A stretch of 64,000 bases of DNA from Streptococcus sp. 1643 (GTDB taxonomy: Bacteria > Bacillota > Bacilli > Lactobacillales > Streptococcaceae), in assembly GCF_006228325.1 (NCBI RefSeq), contig NZ_CP040231.1:1251001-1315000 (forward strand), given 5' to 3'. The translations under genes were made by a program, and so were the position numbers. The notes below the pieces were generated by a model. It was not told the DNA's origin. It searched no databases and saw only the letters and a list, made by a program, of their open reading frames with translations. Each line of letters begins with the position of its first letter. Positions within the stretch are counted from its first letter, which is position 1. Shown here one piece after another: positions 1 through 6,691 of the stretch.

Positions 1-471
1 GAACTGCTAGCAGAAATCCAAGCCAAAGGTGTTCATCTGGTCTATCTCACTCTTCATGTCGGACTCGGAACCTTTAGACCTGTTTCTGTGGACAATTTGG
101 ATGAACACGAAATGCACTCCGAATTCTACCAACTTTCTGAGGAAGCAGCAGCCACCCTTCGCTCTGTTAAGGAAAATAGAGGTCGTGTCATCGCTGTCGG
201 AACCACTTCGATCCGCACACTGGAAACCATCGGTTCCAAGTTTAATGGGCAAATCCAAGCAGATTCTGGCTGGACCAATATCTTTATCAAACCAGGCTAT
301 GACTGGAAGGTTGTGGATGCTTTTTCAACCAACTTCCACCTACCCAAGTCAACTCTTGTTATGCTAGTTTCTGCCTTTGCCGGTCGTGACTTAGTCCTAG
401 ATGCCTATCACCATGCCATCCAAGAACACTACCGCTTCTTCAGTTTTGGAGATGCCATGTTTATCTATTAA
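1..471 (+). CDS. queA: QueA, C-terminal part (start lies before the window)
   Basis: S-adenosylmethionine:tRNA ribosyltransferase-isomerase of the queuosine pathway: it moves and isomerises the ribosyl group of SAM onto preQ1 at wobble position 34 of GUN tRNAs, giving epoxyqueuosine. The frame is open from base 1 to the TAA at 469-471 (156 residues). It contains the family blocks [13 protein letters not shown] near its start and [19 protein letters not shown] then [20 protein letters not shown], which belong to the C-terminal half of QueA (whole protein about 340 residues). A shared two-way terminator follows directly, so this is the last gene of its transcript. Confidence 0.95.
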   Translation, partial: ELLAEIQAKGVHLVYLTLHVGLGTFRPVSVDNLDEHEMHSEFYQLSEEAAATLRSVKENRGRVIAVGTTSIRTLETIGSKFNGQIQADSGWTNIFIKPGYDWKVVDAFSTNFHLPKSTLVMLVSAFAGRDLVLDAYHHAIQEHYRFFSFGDAMFIY

Positions 472-472
472 G

Positions 473-506
473 AAAATCCCTATTAGGAAACCTAATAGGG
501 ATTTTT
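473..506. terminator. Bidirectional terminator between queA and the YihY gene
   Basis: Perfect hairpin with arms ATCCCTATTAGG / CCTAATAGGGAT and a 3-base loop. There is a T run on the + side and an A run (T run on the - strand) on the other, so it can end queA and the minus-strand operon. Confidence 0.9.
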
Positions 507-510
507 CTAA

Positions 511-1371
511 TTATTCCATACTAAACTTTGGATCTTTCAAGCTCTGAACACTGGCATTGATAACTGCTCCGATAATCAAAATCTTTGCAATGAGAATAAA
601 CCAGAACATCATGACTACCACGATAATGGAACTGAAAAATCGGACATCAACCAGATGATTAACATAACTATTGACGTAGACAGAAAAGATATTCAATAAA
701 AAGATAAGAGTTAGCAAGACAAAGACACTTCCTGGTAAAACATAGCGGATTCGTGGTGCTTTTACTTTTGGAAGGAAGTAATAAATCATGACTAGAATGG
801 CAAAAATCAAGGCATAGACCAGAGGGCCTGTAAAATCTTGCAGGTAGGAAAATAGCGGACTGTCTGATTGCCAGTAAGTTTTGAGAAGGTTGAGCAACAT
901 ACGACCAAACATACTCAAAAACAAGGCTAGAGCAAAAAGAATCTGCAAGCCAAAACTAACAAGGAGACTCATCAACTGATGGGAGATAATTCCTCGACTC
1001 TTGGTCACCCCATAGGCTTTGTTAAAGGCTTTTTGGAGGAAATCCATTGATTTCGAAAAGGTCCAGAGTGCAGATAAAACGGCAAAACTCAGCAAACCAG
1101 TCGATGGTTGAGTCAGAACTTCTCGGACAATCTTGGCGACCACATCATACACCGTATCAGGCAAAAATTCCTTGATCGTCAGTAAAAAATTTGAGACCGG
1201 AATCTGAAAATAAGGCAAGATATTAACCATTATCATCAGCAAAGGAAAGATTGAAATCAACCAATAGTAGGCAACCGCAACACTGGTCAACTCACTATCA
1301 GATGCTTGATAATAATGCAAAAAAGCTTTCAATAAGGGCCTGTCCGTCAGCTCTTTCCACCACTTTTTCAT
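511..1371 (-). CDS. YihY/BrkB-family inner membrane protein
   Basis: 286-residue polytopic membrane protein of the YihY (BrkB) family. Hydrophobic segments lie near residues 30-55, 90-110, 135-160, 180-205, 215-235 and 245-270, and the N-terminal part (AYYWLISIFPLLMIMVNIL) is typical of the family. The biochemical function is unsettled; some members were wrongly called ribonuclease BN. A ribosome-binding site (GGAGGA) precedes the ATG. It is the last gene of the five-gene mnmL operon, 29 bp after the antiporter gene, and ends at the shared terminator. Confidence 0.85.
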   Translation of the reverse strand: MKKWWKELTDRPLLKAFLHYYQASDSELTSVAVAYYWLISIFPLLMIMVNILPYFQIPVSNFLLTIKEFLPDTVYDVVAKIVREVLTQPSTGLLSFAVLSALWTFSKSMDFLQKAFNKAYGVTKSRGIISHQLMSLLVSFGLQILFALALFLSMFGRMLLNLLKTYWQSDSPLFSYLQDFTGPLVYALIFAILVMIYYFLPKVKAPRIRYVLPGSVFVLLTLIFLLNIFSVYVNSYVNHLVDVRFFSSIIVVVMMFWFILIAKILIIGAVINASVQSLKDPKFSME

Positions 1372-1400
1372 GTTCCATCCTCCGTCATTTTCTTCATCAT

Positions 1401-3455
1401 CTAAGTTCTTCTGATTAAATCTAGCATATCATAAGGTAAAGTATTTGCGGCCTCTTTCAGAGAATAATTTTCTAAATTATTCACATTTTGGCGTAGTTTT
1501 TTGGCATACTTGGCTGTTATCAGTTTAGCTTCTTCGTATTCAAAGATTGCCTTACGTTCGAGATAGTAGCCTCGTAGCATTTCATCGATATTGTTTGGCT
1601 TGATGCGATTGATAACCCTCTCAACAAAGGCACCACTTCCGATAATGGCCGTCTCACGTAGACGAGACTCTTGCATAAAACTAATCAGAGAACTCTTGTA
1701 AACCCCTTTTAGGTTTTCCAAACTCTCGATAATCAGCTCTGTATTTTCCAAATACAACTCTGAAATTTGATCATAGTCAACTGCTAATAGTTTACGAGAT
1801 TCTTCATTCATCCAACTACGGAAAGTTTTGCCAAAGGTAAACATTTCATGGAGTAGAAAGCGCATTATCCGTAAGGAAACTAGGAAGTAATAAGTCACTC
1901 TAGAATCGAAATTCCGATTGATACTCTGCTCCATGTTTTTTAAGTAACGTTGGTAAACTCGATAGCCACGCTCGCTGATTCTATTTTCTTCGTAGGCTTG
2001 CTCCAAACCGTCACTCTCAATACTCAAGATAAGAAGTTTGAGGGACTCCCAGTCCTCTTGGACTCTCTTATTTTCCAGACTAAGGATGAGGTTTTCAATC
2101 CGACCATGATAATTATCAATAGCTGCATAAAGAGGAAGTTTGTTCTTGTGATGGTCCAGTTCTTTTTCTAATTCTGCAGCTACATCATTCAAAATCGCAA
2201 TATGCATCAAATGGTCCTTGCTTTCCTCTTGTTCCTCAGATAAGTGAGGGAGGACCAGTAAACCTGTTAGAAAGCTTAATAGTGTAACGCCTGCTACGAG
2301 AAAGAGCAACAGAGGATACTCCTGCTCCAAATGACTTGGTATGAGGAGAATAGTCGCGATAGATACTGTCCCTTTGACACCAGAGAAGGTCAAAAGAAGC
2401 ATATCTTTCATGTACTTATGAATTTTTTTCTTAAGTCGACGCGTCCTCACAAAGTAAAAACCAGCAATCATGACAAAGCGGATCGCAAAAAGCAAGAAGG
2501 TCAGAACGACAACTGAAAGCAGTAAAAGAAGGGGATTGTAGAGAGAATTAGACAAAATTGGCTCTGCAATCAATTCTAATTCCATTCCCAAGAGAACAAA
2601 GACTGATCCATTTAGCATAAAGGTCACGGTGTGCCAGACGGTCTCTGTCACGGTGTCTACCTGAGCCTCAAGGAGCGTAATTTTCTTAAAGCGACTGGCC
2701 TTCAAAATACCTGCAACCACTACTGCGATAATCCCTGAAACATGAAACTCTTCTGCGATGAAAAAGGTCATGAGCGGCAAACTTAGCTCTAGCAATAGTT
2801 CACTGGCTATATCTATCGCTCGTACACTCAGTAAAAAGCTATGCAAAAAACGATTGACCATAGCCGTCACAAAACCGACTACAAAACCACCAAGAATAGA
2901 AAGTGCTAGGGAAGTTCCAGCTTGGCTGAAAGAAAACGTTCCTGTTGTCCAAGCAGCAAGAGCCATCTGAAAGGCAACCAAACCAGAAGCGTCATTTAAG
3001 AGTCCTTCCCCTTTTAGAATATTAGAAACCCGTTTGGGAAAACGAAAACGTTCAGAAAGAGATGCGAAGGCAACCAAATCTGTTGGCCCAAGTGCCGCTC
3101 CAACTGCTAAACAGGCAGCCAAAGGAAGAGTCATCCAAAGGAAGTGAGCCATGCCTCCCAAGCTTAAGGTTGAGATAAAAATCACAGGAAAAATCAGAAA
3201 GACGACAATCCGCCAATGTTTCAAAATGGACGTAATATCCGCTTCTTCTGCCTCTCGGAAAAGTAAGGGACCAATAACCATGGCCAGAAACAGCTCTGTA
3301 TTGAGATGAAAGTCCGCATCGGGAACAAATAAGCCAATCCCAATCCCCAAAAGGATTTGCACAAGAGGAAGGGGCAAAAAAGGGAGAAGTTTATTGGTCG
3401 TAGTTGAAATGATTAAGACAAATAAAAATAGAATCAAGTAAATGAGTAATTCCAC
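1401..3455 (-). CDS. CPA1-family Na+/H+ antiporter with large cytoplasmic tail
   Basis: 684 residues. The first ~400 form the multi-pass CPA1 exchanger domain, with the family motifs LGPTDLVAFAS (about 121-131) and GEGLLNDASGLVAF (about 147-160), which carry the acidic ion-binding residues. Residues ~400-684 are hydrophilic and helical, probably a cytoplasmic regulatory domain. It should exchange Na+ (or K+) for H+ across the membrane. The start codon is GTG at 3455, chosen because AAGGAGGAATTGT precedes it. It begins 11 bp after the small ORF stop, inside the mnmL operon. Confidence 0.85.
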   Translation of the reverse strand: MELLIYLILFLFVLIISTTTNKLLPFLPLPLVQILLGIGIGLFVPDADFHLNTELFLAMVIGPLLFREAEEADITSILKHWRIVVFLIFPVIFISTLSLGGMAHFLWMTLPLAACLAVGAALGPTDLVAFASLSERFRFPKRVSNILKGEGLLNDASGLVAFQMALAAWTTGTFSFSQAGTSLALSILGGFVVGFVTAMVNRFLHSFLLSVRAIDIASELLLELSLPLMTFFIAEEFHVSGIIAVVVAGILKASRFKKITLLEAQVDTVTETVWHTVTFMLNGSVFVLLGMELELIAEPILSNSLYNPLLLLLSVVVLTFLLFAIRFVMIAGFYFVRTRRLKKKIHKYMKDMLLLTFSGVKGTVSIATILLIPSHLEQEYPLLLFLVAGVTLLSFLTGLLVLPHLSEEQEESKDHLMHIAILNDVAAELEKELDHHKNKLPLYAAIDNYHGRIENLILSLENKRVQEDWESLKLLILSIESDGLEQAYEENRISERGYRVYQRYLKNMEQSINRNFDSRVTYYFLVSLRIMRFLLHEMFTFGKTFRSWMNEESRKLLAVDYDQISELYLENTELIIESLENLKGVYKSSLISFMQESRLRETAIIGSGAFVERVINRIKPNNIDEMLRGYYLERKAIFEYEEAKLITAKYAKKLRQNVNNLENYSLKEAANTLPYDMLDLIRRT

Positions 3456-3466
3456 ACAATTCCTCC

Positions 3467-3721
3467 TTAATCTTTTTTACAACAAGATTCAAAAATCTTC
3501 TTTTGCTCTTGGATTTTCTGATCAATCTTAGAACAGTCTTTGTGCTCAATTTTCTTCTGGCATCGTTCCATTTCAAGAGCCACTAATTTTTTCTTGATTT
3601 TAAGCATTTTTTTGCTCATATGTGCTTCGTCGAGCACTCCGACTGCTCGCTCGTGATGCGTTGACTCGACAAAATTTTGGCGCATTGCCTCAAGCTTCTC
3701 ACGAAGGTATTGCTTATCCAT
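3467..3721 (-). CDS. Small charged helical protein of unknown function
   Basis: 84 residues, rich in Lys/Glu and predicted all-helical, with six Cys/His-type residues in the second half and a CCKKD tail. I do not recognise a family. It overlaps the 3' end of mnmM by 8 bp, has an AAAGG ribosome-binding site inside mnmM, and is followed 11 bp later by the antiporter, so it is very likely translated from the operon mRNA. The paired cysteines could bind metal or form a disulfide; that is only a guess. Confidence 0.7.
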   Translation of the reverse strand: MDKQYLREKLEAMRQNFVESTHHERAVGVLDEAHMSKKMLKIKKKLVALEMERCQKKIEHKDCSKIDQKIQEQKKIFESCCKKD

Positions 3722-4271
3722 GTCTATACCTTTCTAATTTTTCAATCATAACTAAAAACGGTGGATTATTAACTTGGTTGAGAGTCCGATAAATGGCAGC
3801 TGTATACTCTTGTTGGTTCAACTGGCTAACAAAATCCAATACAGCATCCCTCTCGGTGTCTCCTCCCTCATGACCATAGTAGATCATGATAGCAATCCGT
3901 CCCCCCTTGACAAGCAAATGACACAGCTTTTCTAATGCTTCGATAGTAGTCTGAGGTTGGGTGATGACAGATTTGTCAGCAGAAGGCAGATAACCCAGAT
4001 TAAAAATCCCTGCCTTAGCTTCTGTAACAAATTGGTCCAGTGTCTCATGACCTTGCAAGATTAACTGGGCATTTGTCATTCCAGCCTGATCCAAACGCTC
4101 TTGCGTCTTCTCCAAAGCCTGCTCCTGGATATCAAAGGCATAGACTTGCTTGGCTAGCTTGGCTAAAAAAAGTGTATCGTGGCCATTGCCCATGGTCGCA
4201 TCCACTACAATATCCTCTTTTGTCACAACCTCAGCCAAAAAATCATGTGCCATCTCAAGTGGTCTTTTCAT
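3714..4271 (-). CDS. mnmM: tRNA 5-aminomethyl-2-thiouridine methyltransferase MnmM (YtqB)
   Basis: 185-residue class I SAM-dependent methyltransferase of the YtqB family. Motif I is VVDATMGNGHDTLFLA (about 22-37) and the catalytic-region motif is NLGYLPSADKS (about 92-102). Known role of the family in Bacilli: methylation of nm5(s2)U34 to mnm5(s2)U34 in tRNAs for Lys, Glu and Gln, the last step of a route that replaces bifunctional MnmC. It overlaps the mnmL stop by 17 bp, has CAGGAG before the ATG, and the mnmL-mnmM pair is the known operon for this pathway. Confidence 0.88.
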   Translation of the reverse strand: MKRPLEMAHDFLAEVVTKEDIVVDATMGNGHDTLFLAKLAKQVYAFDIQEQALEKTQERLDQAGMTNAQLILQGHETLDQFVTEAKAGIFNLGYLPSADKSVITQPQTTIEALEKLCHLLVKGGRIAIMIYYGHEGGDTERDAVLDFVSQLNQQEYTAAIYRTLNQVNNPPFLVMIEKLERYRHG

Positions 4272-5202
4272 TTTTAAACTCCTGTTTTACAGCCTTGCAT
4301 CCTTGCACACTTCCACGACGTCGCATCTCAGTTTCAATGGCATTTAGCACTTCCCATTTATTGAGGCTCCACATAGGACCAATCAGCATATCTCTCGGTG
4401 CATCTCCTGTAATTCGATGGATGACGATATGCTTGGGAATGATTTCCAGTTGATCACAGATAACTTTGACATACTCATCCTGACTCATCAGTTGCAAGCG
4501 TCCTTCGTGGTAATCTCGCTGCATCCGTGTATTGGTCATGAGGTGAAGCAAGTGCAACTTAATTCCTTGAATATCATTATCCGTAACACAACGGCGTACA
4601 TTTTCAATCATCATCTCATGAGTCTCACCGGGCAGACCATTAATCAAATGGGAAACAATCTCAATCTTGGGATATTTCCTCAAGCGTTTTACTGTTTCAA
4701 CATACAATTCATAAGAATGGGCACGGTTAATCAGGTCAGAGGTTGCTTCAAAGGTTGTCTGTAATCCCAATTCAACCGTCACATGCATGCGTTCCGATAA
4801 CTCAGCCAAATATTCGATTGTTTCATCAGGTAAGCAATCCGGACGTGTTCCGATATTGATTCCCACTACACCTGGCTCGTTGATAGCCTGCTCATATCGC
4901 TCCCGAATCACTTCCACCTTTTCATGGGTGTTGGTAAAGTTTTGGAAATAAACCAAGTACTTCTGAACATCTGGCCACTTGCGGTGCATAAAGTCAATTT
5001 CCTTATAAAATTGCTCACGAATAGGAGCATCCGGTGCCACGATGGCATCTCCAGAACCTGAAACCGTACAAAAAGTACAACCACCATGAGCTACAGTTCC
5101 ATCACGATTTGGACAGTCAAATCCCGCATCAATAGGAACTTTGAAAGTCTTTTCTCCAAAAAGTTTTCGATAATAATCATTCAAGGTATTATAAGATTTC
5201 AT
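4255..5202 (-). CDS. mnmL: Radical SAM protein MnmL (YtqA, TIGR01212 family)
   Basis: Radical SAM enzyme, 315 residues from the start chosen here. The cluster cysteines are Cys30, Cys42 and Cys45 in DCPNRDGTVAHGGCTFC, the spacing typical of the YtqA subgroup. Family knowledge: it converts the cmnm5 group at tRNA wobble U34 to nm5, which MnmM then methylates. The frame is open for 8 more codons upstream (to 5226), but that stretch covers the promoter -10 (TATAAT, 5215-5210), so the ATG at 5202 is preferred. That ATG has no ribosome-binding site and sits 8 bases after the -10, implying a leaderless mRNA. Confidence 0.88.
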   Translation of the reverse strand: MKSYNTLNDYYRKLFGEKTFKVPIDAGFDCPNRDGTVAHGGCTFCTVSGSGDAIVAPDAPIREQFYKEIDFMHRKWPDVQKYLVYFQNFTNTHEKVEVIRERYEQAINEPGVVGINIGTRPDCLPDETIEYLAELSERMHVTVELGLQTTFEATSDLINRAHSYELYVETVKRLRKYPKIEIVSHLINGLPGETHEMMIENVRRCVTDNDIQGIKLHLLHLMTNTRMQRDYHEGRLQLMSQDEYVKVICDQLEIIPKHIVIHRITGDAPRDMLIGPMWSLNKWEVLNAIETEMRRRGSVQGCKAVKQEFKNEKTT

Positions 5203-5238
5203 AACTTTCATTATAACAAAAAACACCTACAATCTCAA
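5202..5238 (-). promoter_or_regulatory. mnmL operon promoter, leaderless type
   Basis: -35 TTGAGA (5238-5233), 17-bp spacer, extended -10 TGTTATAAT (5218-5210). The predicted transcription start (7-8 bases on) coincides with the A of the ATG at 5202. Confidence 0.75.
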
Positions 5239-5293
5239 AAGCCTGACTTTCCAACAAATTCCCTTGTTTCTCATTTCCTTTAGCGTTTTTTTA

Positions 5294-5309
5294 TGATACA
5301 ATATGGGTA
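5294..5309 (+). promoter_or_regulatory. Extended -10 promoter of the DUF3397 gene, leaderless type
   Basis: TGATACAAT (5294-5302) with no good -35; the A of the preferred ATG (5309) is 7 bases after the hexamer. The upstream in-frame ATG at 5303 directly abuts the -10 and so cannot be the start of a transcript from this promoter. Confidence 0.65.
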
Positions 5310-5662
5310 TGATTTTAATGAAAATAGCATCTATTTTATTATTGATATTAACCTTGGTGGTTTGCTTTATTGTCACCAAGCTTTTCGGACTTAGGAAAAT
5401 AGGATTTAATTTCGCGGATCTAGCTTTTCCACTTTTGGTATTCGAGTACTATCTGATCACTGCTAAAGCCTTTACCCACAACTTTCTACCGCGACTTGGA
5501 GTCGCACTTTCTCTCCTAGCAATCCTCCTTGTAGTCTTTTTCCTTGTCAAAAAACGAAGTTTTTATTACCCTAAATTCATCAAATTCTTCTGGAGAGCCG
5601 GTTTTCTCCTTACCTTAATCATCTACATAGCTATGATTGTCAAATTGATGATGCTCCCATAA
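5309..5662 (+). CDS. DUF3397 family membrane protein
   Basis: About 117 residues with four hydrophobic segments (roughly residues 3-22, 30-50, 60-80 and 92-114) and a basic loop (VKKRSFYYPKFIK) before the last. It matches the streptococcal DUF3397 family of unknown function. An ATG at 5303 is in frame but overlaps the promoter; 5309 is chosen, 5318 (MKIAS) is possible. No ribosome-binding site precedes any of them. Divergent from mnmL and followed by a strong terminator, so it is monocistronic. Confidence 0.8.
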   Translation: MILMKIASILLLILTLVVCFIVTKLFGLRKIGFNFADLAFPLLVFEYYLITAKAFTHNFLPRLGVALSLLAILLVVFFLVKKRSFYYPKFIKFFWRAGFLLTLIIYIAMIVKLMMLP

Positions 5663-5664
5663 AA

Positions 5665-5702
5665 AGTATTCCCTCAGACAGCTGTCTAAGGGAATGTTTT
5701 TA
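5665..5702 (+). terminator. Terminator after the DUF3397 gene
   Basis: Hairpin ATTCCCT-(C)AGACAGCTGTCT-AAGGGAAT with a palindromic core, followed by GTTTTTAT. Confidence 0.85.
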
Positions 5703-5743
5703 TCTTCATACTTACTTTCTAAGCTCTACCAAGATACTTTTTC

Positions 5744-6361
5744 TTATTTCCTAAATGTCAAGGCGTAGAATTTACCATCCCAAAGAAGTTTCATTTCCTT
5801 TTCCTTAACTTCGCTTGGAACAGCATTCTCAATTTCACTCAAATCAACAGTAGCATCTTTAAAATAATCCTTACTAAAATGATTTTTCTTATATTGCTGA
5901 TCCACATAGTCAGCCGTCTCATCTGCAATTAAAAGCTTAGTCCCTGACTTCGCCACTCGTAGCATTTCCTGCATAGCCTTGGCCTTATCATTGAAAAAAT
6001 TGATTCCGCCAATATGGTAGACAATGTCAAAACTATTATCCGCAAAGGGTAGATCCTCCGCGCAAGCATGGAAAAGTTGCAGATTGGTCTTGTTAGCGCA
6101 AGATTTCTGGCATTTTTCTAGCATACTGATAGAAATATCTACCCCTACAAAGTCTAAACTTTTCAGGTCAATTGTCTCAGGGATATAACGGAGGTCTTGA
6201 CCAGTCCCGATAGAGACATAAAGAACTGATAAATTATCTTTCCATTCTATTTCCTCCATCAGATCCCTTCTCAACTTATCAATTGCTTTGCCGTGGAGAA
6301 GTGGTCCTATCCATTTCTCACTCATATCGTACCAGCGAGCCATATGGTTATACATGGTCAT
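5744..6361 (-). CDS. Class I SAM-dependent methyltransferase, substrate unknown
   Basis: 205 residues. A ubiE-like core is visible: motif I LYVSIGTGQDLRYIP (about 47-61), acidic strand-2 end DFVGVDISISML, and FDIVYHIGGINFF for the strand-4 region. The substrate cannot be told; relatives act on small molecules such as quinones. The ATG follows directly on the TAG of the upstream 40-codon ORF, and no separate ribosome-binding site is seen, so translation is probably coupled to that ORF. It lies in the accessory segment between the mnmL locus and ezrA. Confidence 0.75.
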   Translation of the reverse strand: MTMYNHMARWYDMSEKWIGPLLHGKAIDKLRRDLMEEIEWKDNLSVLYVSIGTGQDLRYIPETIDLKSLDFVGVDISISMLEKCQKSCANKTNLQLFHACAEDLPFADNSFDIVYHIGGINFFNDKAKAMQEMLRVAKSGTKLLIADETADYVDQQYKKNHFSKDYFKDATVDLSEIENAVPSEVKEKEMKLLWDGKFYALTFRK

Positions 6362-6484
6362 CTATTTAGCATTATATCCAGATAGATAATCTGGATTAAG
6401 AGACAGATAGATAGCCCCATCTTTTTGAAAATTTTCTACCTCCAAGCCTGACTTCAATTTATCTTGTAATCTTGTTTCAATCAT
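6362..6484 (-). CDS. Small ORF (40 residues) coupled to the methyltransferase
   Basis: ATG at 6484, stop TAG at 6364-6362 directly abutting the methyltransferase ATG at 6361. AAAGGAG lies 9 bases upstream and a good promoter lies 30 bases upstream. The product begins MIETRLQDKLKSGLEVE and ends LNPDYLSGYNAK; it is hydrophilic with no membrane segment. I do not recognise it. It may be a real small protein, a translational coupler, or the truncated 5' end of a once longer gene. Confidence 0.55.
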   Translation of the reverse strand: MIETRLQDKLKSGLEVENFQKDGAIYLSLNPDYLSGYNAK

Positions 6485-6514
6485 ATGCAACATCTCCTTT
6501 TCTATTTGTCACCT

Positions 6515-6542
6515 ATTATAGTGGAATTCATCGCAAAAACAA
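6515..6542 (-). promoter_or_regulatory. Promoter of the small ORF / methyltransferase pair
   Basis: -35 TTGTTT (6542-6537), 16-bp spacer, -10 TATAAT (6520-6515) upstream of the ribosome-binding site of the 40-codon ORF. Confidence 0.7.
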
Positions 6543-6602
6543 TAGCTTTTTAGTAAGTGGCAACTATCCACTTGTATCTGGTAGTAGAACCAGAGTTAGT
6601 TA

Positions 6603-6640
6603 CAAAAAAAACAAGTGCCAATTTCCATTGACACTTGTTT
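6603..6640 (-). terminator. Terminator of the LPXTG surface protein gene
   Basis: On the minus strand ACAAGTGTCAAT-GGAA-ATTGGCACTTGT is followed by eight T. It lies 52 bp after the stop codon at 6692. Confidence 0.9.
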
Positions 6641-6691
6641 CCACTTTTAAACTGTGTTGCAAAATTTCGTGAAAGATACCGTTTAAAAAAC

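Noticed and set aside
4040..4453. 137-codon plus-strand ORF opposite mnmM/mnmL
   Set aside because: Low-complexity Pro/Ser/His translation antisense to two well-supported genes.
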